From Nemophila menziesii (taxonomy: Eukaryota; Streptophyta; Magnoliopsida; Boraginales; Hydrophyllaceae): a stretch of DNA of 64,000 bases. Position 1 is the stretch's first letter, and every line of letters begins with the position of its first letter. Shown piece by piece: positions 47,533 to 59,401 of the stretch. Below the pieces are notes generated by a model. It searched no databases, had not been told where the DNA came from, and saw only the letters and a program-made list of their open reading frames with translations. A program made the position numbers and the translations under genes. The stretch spans positions 2,358,501-2,422,500 of the forward strand of contig JARWIR010000005.1 of NCBI GenBank assembly GCA_029959085.1. The letters are read 5' to 3'.

Positions 47533-50500
47533 CTAAATGCATAATGTTCTTGTGGAAACTTCGGCTTCGATTTTCAATTTTTCGATGATTTTTTCCTTGA
47601 TGAGTCTTCGCATTATCTTCCCTGATGGTGATTTTGGAATCATATCCACGAATTGGAGGACACGGACACGTTTATAACTTGCTACGTTTGCTCCAACGTA
47701 ATTCATTATGTCTTCTTCTGTGTCTTTTGCGGCTTGGTTTATAACTACCCATGCACCTGGTATTTCACCTGCTTCTTCATCTGGTAAACTGCAAGTATTC
47801 ATAAACATGTAACATATTTTGTATAATTATAGGTATAGCATAGGGAATTGTAGTGCAATTAACATACCCTACGACAGCAGCATCTTCAACTGAAGGATGA
47901 GTTAAAAGAATCCCTTCTAATTCAGCCGGCGCAACCTGTGTATTTATAGATATGAAAAATACTCAACTTAAATAAATTATATACACAAAAAAGGTAGAAA
48001 AAATTGTGATTAGCTCATACTTGGAACCCTTTATATTTGATTAGCTCTTTAATACGATCCACGATAAAAACATCTCCATCATCATCGATGTATCCAATAT
48101 CGCCAGTATGAAGCCATCCGTCTTTATCGATCGTGAGAGCCGTTTCATGCTCGTTTTTATAGTAGCCTTAAATTTCGACATGTTACAATTTACAAACCAT
48201 GTAAAAGTAAAAAAAAGATACACAAAAAGAAAGAAGTTTGGGTTTGGGTACCTTTCATTACACATTGGCTCCTAGCACATAGCTCGCCCGGGGTGTTCTT
48301 TGGAAGAGACGACCCGGTCTCGGGATCGATAAACTTCACTTCCAAATTTGGAAGGATAAATCCTACTGAGTTTCTCTTTGCGGTTCTTTGAACTTTATTT
48401 AAGTCTCCGTGAGTAAGTGTAATGCAACTATGCTCCGTCATCCCGTATGCCTATTAGATGAAAGATGTTTGTTTTTTCCGTCTTACATAAATGGCTTTGT
48501 GTTCTGCTCTCAAAATTTCCAGTGATCTAAAATGGGCCGGGCGGGGATGCTTAGGTGGCCCTAGGCAATGGAAAGTCCTGACCACTTAACAATGTGCCTA
48601 AGCGTTTTTTGGTTGACCTTCTAATGTTTGGTGATAGTGTACCCGTAGAGACCAACTTTTTGGGTTGTTTTTTTTTTTTGACAAGGGTTGTTCTGTTATT
48701 GCGAGGAGCTTTGTCTGTATTTTTTCGGTTTTAGGGTAGTTTTGTACTTTATTTACTATATACGGATTGGTTTGTACCATTTGTAAAGTATAGGGGTATA
48801 ATGTTTCTATTTCTCTATAATAAATTGAATATTATACTTCAAAACTATTTAAGGGTATTTTAGTCATTACAAACTAACAGTGCTAGTCTCGGGGATTACG
48901 AGTCGATGAGCTAGTCTCGAGTCTAAAGGATTACGAGGGCTTATCGACCATAAGGCATTTTTGTGGCATTCTTTTAGCACATAGACCAAATGGTGTACTT
49001 AACCCTTTATAATTTGAGTCTTACATTAAAAATAGATTAAAAGGTAAGAGAGACAAAAGATTACCTCTTGGACTTCAACACCAGGAAATTTCTTCTGAAA
49101 CTCGCTAAGAATCTCCGGGGCGAGAGGAGCGGCAGCTGTCATAATCGACTGAAGCTTAAGTTTACTTAAATCAAATTCATCCACGATTGGATTCTTAACC
49201 AACCCTAAAATAATCGGGGGTACAATTGGTGCAAAAGTGACCTCATGAGTGACCAAAGCATTAATAAGCGCCCGAAGTTCATATCTAGGCATCACAACAA
49301 CTTTTCCTTTATTTCTAATCGTTGCGCAACAAATCCCGACAAGCCCATAGATATGAAAAAACGGAATGAGCCCGAGTATAGAGACCTTTCCTATCAATTC
49401 CGGGCCCACACTAAATAGCGAAGAGCATAGATTGGCTACTAGGTTCCTATGAGTTAACATTACACCCTTTGATAGCCCCGTGGTTCCTGATGAAAAGGGA
49501 AGGGCACATAAGTCATTTTGGTCGATTTTTTCCTGGATCGGTTCCGTGTTAGTTCGGTCTGCAGCTTCAAGCAAGTCATCCCAATGCATTGTTCCTTGTG
49601 CACGTTCTTCGCCTAGTACTATTACTGGTAGCTCCAAATCTTTCACCTGCGCGAGTTAGAATAAAACAAAATAATAAAGAATAAAATAAAATAATAAAGT
49701 GATGTCCACCTGAAAATAAGCAGTTTTTGCCCGGGAGATGTATTCTAGGGGCGGAGCGATGAATTTTCTTTCGAGTTAATTACACTATAAGTCCCTAAAT
49801 TATGCAAAATTGCACTATATCCTATATGATTTTTTCAAGTTAATTACAATCTATGTCCCGATAATAGTTTTTTGATTTAATTACCTATAAAACTTTTTGA
49901 TCTAATTGCACTATGGCTCCTCTATACTAAATTATTGAGCTAATCGTGATATAAGTCCCAATATTAAGAAAAAAAGCATTATAGGTCCATATATATTAAT
50001 TTTTGAGTTAATTGCACTACAAGTCCTCAAATTAGTATTTGTTGAGTTAATTGCACTATAGGTCCCTATATTATGCAAAAACTGCACTATAGGATCCTAT
50101 AATTTTTTGAGTCAATTGCACTATAAGTTCCCATATTAATTTTTGTTAATTGCACTATAGATCCCTATATTATTATTCTGATTTAATTGCGTTATAGTCC
50201 CTATATTATGCAAAAACTGCATTGTAGGTCCATATATTAGTTTTTTGGTCCCTGTGTTATTTTTAATTTATTCAATTGCACTATAGGTCCCTATATCATG
50301 CAAAAATTGCACAATAGGTCCCTATATTAAATTTTGAGGTAATTGCACTACAAATCCCTATATACTTTTAGAATCTTTTTTTCTTCCGTAAAATTATACT
50401 AAATTACCTTATTGTATATCGACGCATCAGTGACAATTAATATAGCTTCAGAAGTTTCAACTTGCTTCTTAATCTCCGAAGCATGAGCACTTGGATTTGC

Positions 50501-50797
50501 ACCGGAAAAAACACCACCAGCCGCCATAATTCCAAGAGCAACTATAGCATATTCCGCCACATTAGGAAGCACCACCACCACCACTTTACCTTTCCTTAAA
50601 CCAATTGATCTTAATGCATTAGCGAATCTCTTAACATCTTTTGAAACTTGATCATATGTATAAGCTTTTCCTGTTATAGCTTCTACAAAAGCTACCTTGT
50701 CTGAGTATAATTCTGCATGTTCTAACACGAATTCTGGTAATGTTAAGTCATCTGGGACTTGAACAGATGGGAATTGACTTCGGAAAATGTGTTCCAT
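47533..50797 (-). CDS. ACOS5: acyl-CoA synthetase 5-like (4CL-like 1), 6 exons
   Basis: Minus-strand exons: 50797-50408, 49646-49065, 48450-48252, 48166-48021, 47935-47868, 47788-47533. Phases agree and give 546 residues, against about 542 for Arabidopsis ACOS5 as recalled. The AMP-binding signature [10 protein letters not shown] is at residues 182-191. Further motifs are GMTEHS (exon 3), [12 protein letters not shown] and [11 protein letters not shown] (exon 4), and [11 protein letters not shown] with the catalytic lysine (exon 6). ACOS5 activates medium- and long-chain (hydroxy) fatty acids with ATP and CoA in the anther tapetum for sporopollenin, so loss causes male sterility. The LPEFVLE start and the [13 protein letters not shown] block fit ACOS5 better than true 4CL. 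No peroxisomal C-terminal signal is present. Intron 1 (761 bp) is filled with repeat motifs; intron 2 is 614 bp. It looks intact. Confidence 0.88.
49742..50390. repeat. 31-bp-type motif cluster filling ACOS5 intron 1
   Basis: It begins taggggcggagcg (a CAGGGGCGGAGC-like terminus at 49741-49752) and continues with over ten degenerate copies of ttaattgcactataggtccctatattatgcaaaaa. This is the reverse complement of the units in SCC2 introns. It occupies most of the intron and stops about 15 bases short of the exon-1 donor. Confidence 0.8.
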
Positions 50798-51272
50798 GAT
50801 TGGTGAGAATGGATTAGAATGTGATGAGAAGGGGATTATATTTATCTCTGTTTTGAGGGTTTATCATGAGAAGAAGATGATTTAGAGTAGCTACTAAGTA
50901 GGAGAAAATGAAGTGAAGGTTCCCTTTGGATGGTGTTCTAGTAGGTAAAATTTTGTTGTGTCATGTTTCTGCAACTAGTTTTTAGTACAACTCTAACAAG
51001 ATGATTCCTTTGATGCCTTTTACATCTACTTTTAACTTTACCTTTCAATTTGGTAAAATTTTAAATACCCAACCCAAGGATCTTAACGGGTTAAGGTTTT
51101 GAGGTGTTGGATTTGTAAAGCCTTGAGTCATGCACTTGGAATATCAAAAGTACAAACTGTACTTGGACATATAAAGGAAGACAAAAGATTGTTTCCTTAT
51201 ATCCATGGATTAATGGATTTTAATAATATTTATATTATTTTGTTCAAGTAAACTTATCAAAATTAATTACTA
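50798..51272 (-). promoter_or_regulatory. upstream region of the ACOS5-like gene
   Basis: Noncoding. A TATA-like ATAAATATAAT on the minus strand at about 50836-50846 lies about 40 bases before the ATG, so the leader would be very short. A Stowaway MITE sits about 480 bases upstream of the ATG. Confidence 0.35.
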
Positions 51273-51528
51273 CTCCCTCCGTTTCAAAATGTTTGTCCAC
51301 TTACTAAAATAAGTGTTTCAAAATATTTGTCCACTTAGTATTTCAAGACACTTTTTCCCAATTTTTTCCATTACTACCCCTATTAAAAAATTTAAATTTA
51401 TATTTCCAATACACATTTAAGATATCAAGACACTTTATGAAGGGTAATTTTGTAATAGGAATTGTAATCATTAATTTTCTTAATTTGTGTGAAAAGCAAT
51501 GTGAACAAACATTTTGAAACAGAGGGAG
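51273..51528. mobile_element. Stowaway-type MITE, 256 bp
   Basis: The left terminus ctccctccgtttcaaaatgtttgtc and right terminus caaacattttgaaacagagggag are inverted repeats, flanked by TA on both sides. This is the classic Stowaway (Tc1/mariner) signature. A second member lies at 60056-60312. Confidence 0.9.
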
Positions 51529-52109
51529 TATATGAAGTATAAATTATAATATATACGCGTGGACCACCATTATCCTTGTCCGACTCGACACCGGCAGGTG
51601 TGGTGTGACGTGAATACAAATAAAATTATCTTTTGGGAATATGTATTTATAGGAGTTATTAGTCACGTTTGGAGAAGTTATCAGAAGAAAAACGTCCAAC
51701 ATTAATGCTCATTAATGTTTCAGATTCCCAACAGTTATTGACAAACAAGGTTTCTTGATACTTTTCCCGAATTGCTTGTATAAGCGTAGTTATTACTCTT
51801 TCATTTAGTTAAAAACATGACCTCTCTCTTCTCTCCAAAATTGCTCTTATATCTGAGTTAGAATAGAATAATAATAGTAATCTCTTTGAAGATTCTGGAT
51901 ATACCCAATTTTTTTTTAAGAAAGTGATTTGTAGGGTTGCTATTACTTGATTCCTGATTTTATTATAAGTTGGTTGTGATTTGTATTCATGCACATATAA
52001 AAACTTGTTTTAAGTTTTACTTTATACTTTAAATAATATTCTTGTGATTATATTATCATTTAGTGGTTCAATTTTTACAAACATTTTTTTGAAAATCATT
52101 AATCGAAAA
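51529..52109. other. noncoding region, possibly copia LTR remnant
   Basis: No gene seen. It precedes the copia gag remnant and ends with tatcatttagtggttcaattttta, which could be a decayed primer-site region. LTR borders could not be placed. Confidence 0.3.
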
Positions 52110-52599
52110 TGGCTTTTCACTACCTTGCTGTTGCTTCACTCTTGATAGCAAATGTACATCATGACATGCTAAAGTTAAAACTCTTGAATGGTTCTAACTA
52201 CAAACGTTGGTCATAATATTTTTTTGATTTGTCTCGAACAATTCCATCTCAACTATGTTGTGTCTGAGGAGCTCCAAATCGTTGACAATGCAACTGCAAT
52301 AGAAGAAGAACTGGCCAGACATCTCGCTCTCGAGGCTAAGTTCCAGAAAGGTAACTTTGTGGTTAGAGGATGACTTTTGAACAACATGACGAACCCTATA
52401 TTCAATTTGTTCGATAAAGAGAAGTCCGCAAAGATTATTTAGGAGACTTTTCAGAAGTATGGGGTTGATGATTCCTAGGAAAGAAACACATGTTAGGTAA
52501 CGTGTACAACTTCAAAGTTACAAACCATAAGCATATTACAGAGTAACTCCATGAGTACGAAAACCTCTGTGCTGTAGTCATCGGGTGAAGGTATAAAGA
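52110..52599 (+). pseudogene. copia gag remnant, left part
   Basis: Reads KLKLLNGSNYKRWS near 52170, then EEELARHLALEAKFQKGN and LNNMTNPIFNLFDKEKSAKII. These match the gag domain of Ty1/copia elements. Several stops and frame changes interrupt it. It is cut at 52599 by the LINE and resumes at 56041. Confidence 0.8.
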
Positions 52600-55500
52600 G
52601 TAACTCCTGAGAAGGAAAAGACATGGGTTCGGGATTTTTTTGAAAAATTGTTTTCGCTTGAGGAGGCTTCCCCGGACGTTTTTATGCTACCACATCTCCG
52701 AGCATTGGATTCCACTGAGATAAGTGTGCTAGGTGGGTTAGTTTCTGATGATGAGGTGAGAGTAGCAGTGTTTCAGATGTCACCTCATAAGGCACCAGGA
52801 CCGGATGGGTTTACAGCTGGATTCTACCAGAGATGTTGGGATATAGTGGGAGTGTCGGTATGTGAGATGATTCAGACAGCCCTAGCGGTGGGGAGTTTTC
52901 CTAAAGAAGTTCTAGGTACCCTTATTCACCTTATTCCGAAAGGTACCAATCCGGAGTACATCACTCAATTCAGGCCTATTAGCTTAATTAACGTGTGTTA
53001 CAAGATCTGTATGAAAGTTTTGGTTAATAGGATGAGGCCCATGTTAGCTGGGTACATTGGTCCTTTTCAGAGTAGTTTTTTACCTCACCGATCTACCATT
53101 GATAATATTGTCTTAGTTAGTGAGGTAGATCATATCATGAGACATGTTAAGGGGAGGAAAAGCTATATGGCAGTTAAAGTCGATCTTGCTAAGGCGTATG
53201 ATAAGTTGAGTTGGAGTTTTATTAAGCAGTCCTTGGAACTTCTGGGGGTGCCGGCTATGTGGATATCGCTAATCATCTCAGGGATGGCTGATAACGAGTT
53301 GAATATTATGTGGAGGGGAGCACCTTTACCTTCATTCAAACCAAGGCGAGGGATTCGCCAAGGTGACCCCATGTCACCATATTTATTCGTTATTTGTATG
53401 GAGCGACTATTATTGTTGGTTCAGAGGCATGTAGAGTCAGGAGCGTGGAAGCCTATCCGCATTACTCCAGGGGGGTCTCCTATCTCTCATATTTTTTTCG
53501 CGGATGACTTGATTTTATTTGCGGAGGCTTCTGTTGATAATTTTATTTTGTTACAGGAAACCTTGGATGTTTTTTGCCGAGATGCGGGACAGACAATTAG
53601 TAAAGAGAAGTCGATTATTTATTTTTCGCAGAATGTGGAGGAGGAGGTAGCAAGGTCTATTACGCGGAAGAGTGGTTATCAACGTAGCGAAGGTATTGGG
53701 AAGTACTTGGGTATTAACATTCTATCCGGAAGGAGACCGAGGGTTTTTTTTGGAGAGCTCATCAATGGGCTACGCGGGAAACTTGCAAGGTGGAAAGGTA
53801 ACACGTTGTCGCTAGTTGGTCGTATTACGCTGGCGCAATCAGTCCTTAGTGCAGCTCCGTTGTACCTTATGCAAGTAGATAAATTACCAACATATGTGTG
53901 TGATGAAATTGATAAGATTCGAAGGGAATTTATCTGGGGTATTTCGGAAGATCAAAATCACATTAATTGGGTAGCATGGTCGGAAATTTGCAAACCCAAA
54001 AACTTGGGCGGTTTGGGTTTTCGGTTGGCCGTGGATATGAATGTGGCACTTTTGGGTAAATTAGGGTGGAAGTTAATTCATGACAGAACGAGTTTGTGGC
54101 CTGTGGTTATGCGACAGAAATATTTCAAAAAGACACCTTTGCAATATGTTGGACAGACTGATTCGAGAATTAGTAGGGCTATTACGGAAGGCTTAGCTGT
54201 GATTACGAAGGGTCCAGGTGGCTTATAGGGATTGGAAGAGAGGTGTCGTTTTGGCGAGATTGGTGGGTAGGGGATTCGCCCCTTATTAGCCGAGTGATAA
54301 GAGAAATCGAGGAAGGTGAAATTCAGAAGAGTGTTCAGGAATATACAAAGTTGGATGGAGCTTGGGATTGGGAGAAGTTCCATCACTTTCTCTCCCCATC
54401 TGCATTATTAGAAGTGGCAGCAATTGGGCTGGAAAGTACTAATGATGGGTCAGATAGTCTTTCGTGGCTCTTCGAGATTCATGGGAACTATTCAGTTAAG
54501 TCTTCTCGATGGATTGGCTCATCTAGGGAAGAGGATAATGGGTTTAACTGGGATAGGGTATGGAAAGTGAAATGTCCGCAAAAGACCCGGGTTTTGCTTT
54601 GGAGAGCAATTAAAGAACGTGTTGTGACACGTGGTAATTTGATTAGACGAGGGGTAGAGGTGCCTAGTACGTGCGCGCTGTGTGGTGCGGCTGAGGAGAC
54701 AGCCTTGCACCTGTTTCGGGACTGCGCTAGGACTCGGGAGGTGTGGGATTTGATAAAAAATGAGATGGTTAGGTGGGGAAGTGCTGGTCTGAATATCGAG
54801 AGGAATGGAAGAGGAATGGGAGCAGGTCCCGAGCTTGGTGATGAAGGGGGCAATCAGGTATGGTTGCATTTGCAGACTAATTTTTTATCTTCATATCAGC
54901 AGGTTACAATGAGGAATGGAGATGGATCAGAACTGAGGTGGCAGCGTGGAAGGGAGCAGGTTGCAGCAGGCCAAGACCGGAGTCCAGCTGGATCGATTCA
55001 GGGAGGATCAGGGGCTTTGCATCAGTACAGTAATGCAGCGAACCTGAGGATCTTGGATAGCAGCTCAGTTTCAGCTCGGATCAGTGGACAGGAACGGAAT
55101 GGACAGAACAGCAACTCGGTTCTGGAGGGGAATGAAGAAGCGCGGACAGTCCATGAGGTTAGAGGTGATGGAGGGGCATTAGATTTGGCTTGGTGGGCAA
55201 GGAACCTGTCGAATAACAAACTCTTCGCGGGGGTCCCGTGGAGTGTCTTTTTCGGGGCATTAATAGATACTATTTGGAGAGAACGTAACCGGGTAATATT
55301 CGAGGATGGAATGATACCGCTAGGATCCGTAATTCTTAAAAAGGCGAAATATATAGCTAGTCGGTATTGCCGAGTGTGGGGACAGCTGCCGGGACGGGAA
55401 AGGGAGAGCAAATCAAATACGGTTTTGGTGGGTTGGAAAAAACCGAATTTGGGTTTGAAACTAAATACAGATGGGTGTTGTATCAGAGGGCGGAGAGTTG

Positions 55501-56040
55501 GAGGAGGGGGTGGTGTTATTTGGGACATTAATGGCGAGTGGGTAAGAGGCTTTACTATGAAGATCGATCATGATGATCCAGTAATCGTGGAATTGGTCGC
55601 GTTAAGTGAAGGTTTTCGATTAATAGAGGAGATGGAAGTTAGCGAAGTGGTGATAGAGACGGACTCCTGGGAGGCATTTGAGGCAATACAGAACGTTGGG
55701 GATGGTAGAGGATCCGGAGCACCTTGGATACAAAGCATACGTTCGATAATGGCTCGTAACTCGGGTTTCGTATTGCAAAAGATTTATAGGGAAGCGAATT
55801 TTTGTGCCGATTGGTTGGCTCGGGCTAGTTTGCGCGAGAATGAATTATACACGTTACTTGAAGACCCACCGGATGGGATTTGGAGCATCATCACTAAGGA
55901 TCGAATGGAATGGAAAGTGCCGCGAGTGATTTATAGCTCGAGTTTGATTAATGACATTCTAGACTAAGTGTTGTTTATTTTTTTGGGTTTTTTTGCCCAA
56001 TGGTCCCTGGACCTCCTATGTAATCAAAAAAAAATAAAAA
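52600..56040 (+). mobile_element. 5'-truncated L1-type LINE inserted in the copia gag
   Basis: The 7-bp duplication ATAAAGA occurs at 52593-52599 and 56041-56047, directly flanking the element. The right end is an A-rich tail (aatcaaaaaaaaataaaaa) after a short 3' untranslated region. The left end falls within ORF2, so ORF1 and the endonuclease are missing, the usual result of incomplete target-primed reverse transcription. The copia frame continues across the two sides once the insert is removed. Confidence 0.9.
52648..55967 (+). pseudogene. LINE ORF2 portion: reverse transcriptase, zinc finger, RNase H
   Basis: First part 52648-54228: an RVT domain with KAPGPDGF near 52790, FRPISLINVCYK near 52970, KVDLAKAYDKLSW near 53175, and the active-site FADD at 53497-53508. 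A one-base frame change near 54215-54225 moves to the frame that runs to 55967. That part holds a zf-RVT motif (CALCGAAEETALHLFRDC near 54675) and a long glutamine/glycine-rich spacer (about 54830-55190). An RNase H domain follows, with NTDG near 55464, ELVALSEG near 55590 and ETDSWEA near 55657. One frameshift plus the missing endonuclease make it inactive. RNase H at the C-terminus is typical of plant L1-clade ORF2. Confidence 0.9.
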
Positions 56041-56640
56041 ATAAAGATATGTGCAGTTTTCCAAACTAATATCCTTTTTGAAAAGTTTCCACCTTCATGG
56101 AGTGAATAGCAGAACTACCACAAATACAAGAAGGAGATGACCCTTCAGAAGTTGATCGGGTATATGCAAATTGAAGAGACAAACCATCTTAAGGATAAGT
56201 TTTTATTTTTCAATGCTAATACTTCAAAGACTAATCTAGTTGAAAGATATGCTTATGCAAATAAGGTCAGGTTTAAAGGTAATGGAAAAAGAAAAACACA
56301 AGGGTCAAACAAGAACACATTCAGTGTATTAAGAATAAAGACCAATCCAACAAGCAAGGAGGCGTTTCAAGCCCACCGATAAGATTCAAAAACCAAAATC
56401 TAGCTATTGTTGTGAAAAAGAAGACCACAAGGCCTGCTAGAGTAACAAAGGAAGGATCAACTCCAAAATCCGCCGTCAACTTGACTGAGATGGACAAAAT
56501 AATTTCCTATGTGATGGTTGAGGCGAACCTAGTGGAGAATAAGAGCAAAATCTCCTCGACATTGGAGCATCCATATATTTCTGCTCAAACAATAAATTGT
56601 TCAAATTTTTTAAGGAAAAAATCAACGGAGGAGTGTTTGG
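56041..56640 (+). pseudogene. copia gag remnant, right part, to protease start
   Basis: It continues the interrupted gag with VFQTNILFEKFPPSWSE, then KKKEMTLQKLIGYMQIEE. After AVNLTEMDKIISY it reaches DIGAS near 56561, the aspartic protease active-site region. Basic runs near 56280 and 56405 fit the nucleic-acid-binding tail of gag. Frame changes are present and the match stops near 56635. A second fragment of the same element lies at 63607-64000. Confidence 0.78.
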
Positions 56641-57029
56641 ATTTTGAAAGGGGTTTTCAAAATCCGTCAAGTAAAATTTTCTTGCACGATTCGATCAAAT
56701 AAAAATAGTTTGGAATTCAAATCACAAGTTGACAAAAATGAAATCATATTTGGTTTACATTATAGATATCTGAGAATATCACGTATCTTCTAATTTATCC
56801 TATTGAAATGATGTAGTAATGGAGTCGTTTACGAATGAAGATATTATAGATGGGATAATAGGTATACATGGGACGATGACGAAAATCAAAAATATTTATG
56901 CTTTATTAATTGTTTCTTCAAAAAGTCTTTCCAAGTATAATAAATTTAAATAACTATATGTTTCAACATGAAAAAGATAATCCAGTTGTAGTTCAAAAAT
57001 TGAAAAAACTCAAGGATGAGCTCCAGTTT
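56641..57029. other. gene-free stretch
   Basis: No domain or bounded element recognised between the copia remnant and the hAT-like element. Confidence 0.5.
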
Positions 57030-57037
57030 GTTTTAAG

Positions 57038-57772
57038 TAGGGGTGAGCACGGTACGGTTCGGCTCGGTTTTTGGCAAGAACCGAAACCAAAACCAACTTG
57101 TTCGGTTTTTAGAGTGTTGTTACCGAACTGAACGGTTTTTGTCGGTTCGGTTTCATCAATTTTCGGTTCGGTACATGTTTGGTTCGGTTTAACTTTCGGT
57201 TTTATATATGTTTAGTTTGAAAATTCGTTAGCCCTCAAGTATCTACTTGAAACGTATTATTTTTTAACAAATCAATATATTAACCGTCCGATTTTCATGT
57301 TGTTGGCCAATGTTAAAAAATTGCATTCTTAAAATTAAAATATTATGCATAAAATTGTAAACAACTAATTATAGAGATATATTTCTATAACTTATAGTTA
57401 TAAAAAAATTCAATAAACGAAAGATCACACTTTAGATATATCAAATGATGATTTGTGCATATTTGCATAATATGGCCTTCTAAGGGGTGACATATGTCAT
57501 TTGTGAGTATTTTTTTTTCCGAAATTTACTCAATTTTCTATCACTAATCATAATACTTTGTAAAATTATCAAAGAAAGTAAGGGGTGCCTTAAGTAAGGG
57601 TAGAGGGGAGGTCATCAAAATCTATACCATATTAGTGACATAAAATTAGTTTTTAGGTTCGGTTTTTTAAAAATCTTATACCTGAACAGAACGGTTTTTT
57701 TCAGTTTTTCGGTTCAGTTATTCCGGTTTTTGGGGTCGGTCCAGTTTTTCGGTTTTGTTTTGCTCATCCCTA
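57038..57772. mobile_element. nonautonomous hAT-like element, 735 bp
   Basis: The termini taggggtgagca and tgctcatcccta are inverted repeats with one mismatch. The 8-bp duplication GTTTTAAG lies at 57030-57037 and 57773-57780. An 8-bp duplication is the hAT superfamily hallmark. Both subterminal regions are rich in tcggttcggttttt. No transposase frame is inside. Confidence 0.88.
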
Positions 57773-58079
57773 GTTTTAAGTACAAACATGAAATAAAATA
57801 TATTAAATACTTATTTTGAGAAAAATATTTATTTAAGTAAATTTTTATCAGTATTACTAAAAATTTATATATCATTTTTCTTTAATATACAATTTATTAT
57901 AGAGTTATTTGCTAATTAAGTCCTAGAACCCAATTACCCACCCCATCAGGTCCAGCCCTTAATTTTTCCCCTAGCAATTCCATCGTTACCCTTCACTATA
58001 ATTAGATAATATCTAATCTTCCCATGATTAATGCAATTAACTAATTCCATTTAAGTATCATATCTTAGCATATCTTTTA

Positions 58080-58430
58080 ATGGAATCCAATATGAATTCT
58101 TCTCTTCCACCCCCTCCGACAACGAGGACAACCATTTATTCAAATCTATCCCCTCTGACAGTGATGACGAATCAAAACCATCACCACCGCAATCGAAATC
58201 ATCAGTTTCATCTTACTTCAGCGACGTCAAAGCCAGCCTCAAGCAACCATCACATTCTCCCAATTCTTCTCCACCGCCCCAAACCCTGGAAAGTCTCTTC
58301 CACCACCAATACCGGCGCTCCTAATTCACCTTCCAAAACGACTACATTAGAAGATATCCGTAAAAAAATTTCAGAGTATCGCAGTCGAGCCGCCGCTCCT
58401 CCACCTCCCACCTCATCAATGTATATTTAG
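58080..58430 (+). pseudogene. frameshifted N-terminal gene fragment, possibly mitochondrial protein
   Basis: From about 58085 one frame reads EFFSSTPSDNEDNHLFKSIP and SSYFSDVKASLKQ up to about 58310. Another frame then reads SPSKTTTLEDIRKKISEYRS to 58430. Together they look like one serine/proline/acid-rich protein start broken by a frameshift near 58315. The style recalls the N-terminus of a plant mitochondrial ribosomal small-subunit protein, but I cannot confirm the family. An open frame starting at the ATG at 58080 uses the wrong frame for the first two thirds. No later exons were found. Confidence 0.3.
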
Positions 58431-58659
58431 TGTTCAAACTTGCTGAGCTTATATACACACCATCACTCTTAACACAAAAATCATCAAAATAACAAAGGTA
58501 ACTCACCCCCTGTTAACTCGACAAAAGCATAACCCATCATTTTACTCGAACACACCATCAAAATAGTGTTCCGTGTACCACCATTTTTTAAAGACAACCC
58601 GTCACAAAAACAAACACTACCCACCTCCGTTTTTATTACCCAATACAGAATAATTGTGC
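58431..58659. other. noncoding stretch
   Basis: Nothing recognised; continues from the gene fragment towards a tandem repeat. Confidence 0.4.
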
Positions 58660-58830
58660 AACTAAATTCCAATTAATGGGTTATTAATTTTTGACTAATT
58701 GCATGAAATCAGGGAAATTTGTTTTGGTAACTAAATTTTAATTAATGGGTTACTAATTTTTGACTAATTGCGTGGAATCATGGAAAATTGTTTTGGTAAC
58801 TAAATTTCTAATTTATTGGGTACTAAGGGA
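58660..58830. repeat. 69-bp tandem repeat, about 2.4 copies
   Basis: Copies start at 58660, 58729 and 58798 with aactaaatt..aattaatgggtt and share ttgactaattgc.tg.aatca.gg.aaattgttttggt. Confidence 0.85.
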
Positions 58831-59401
58831 GGACGGTCATTTGAGGTGGATTGGACATGATAGGCAATCAGCCATCCTCCGTTGACTGTATGGGTAAATC
58901 ACCGTTTATTATATTATAGTAAATACTCTTGTGTCCCTTCATGGGTAATTCTACTACTTACTTTCTTGATCAGATGTTTACTTATCCCCGAACATCTCGT
59001 TACCCTTTTCAGACAGATTCCATCTATTTTTGCTATTTAGTTATTATTTAAAAATTTAACATTTTATTGGCGATTAAATATGTACGAGCGGTGAAGTAGT
59101 TCACAACAAGGTAAGAAAGTTTGTCATAAGAGTGTGGAAATGGTGACTTAAAAGTGTTGGCTTTTACATTAGATTGTCTGGGTTTTTGTAAAAGGTGTAC
59201 AAGAAGAGTGAAGAGTCTGTTACACATCAAATACCGAAAGACTAAGATCGAGTTTGTTATGGAGATAAATTCTGATAGGATAAGTATAACTTTATCTCCT
59301 TGATTTGTGGAGTTTGAATGTGTCTTAAATACTATATATAAATATATATATATATATAAATAAATAAAGATTATTCATATCTCTTACAAATTTCTGAAGC
59401 A
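58831..59401 (+). promoter_or_regulatory. upstream region of the SNAP-like gene
   Basis: No gene. A TATA-type run actatatataaatatatata at about 59331-59350 lies 50-70 bases before the start codon at 59402 and could serve as core promoter. Confidence 0.35.

Noticed and set aside
49742..50390. Complete transposon with both ends in ACOS5 intron 1
   Set aside because: Only one CAGGGGCGGAGC-like end is visible; no opposite end or target duplication was found near 50390.
54488..55528. Minus-strand open frames of over 100 codons inside the LINE
   Set aside because: They are antisense shadows of ORF2 with no domain and no codon pattern of their own.
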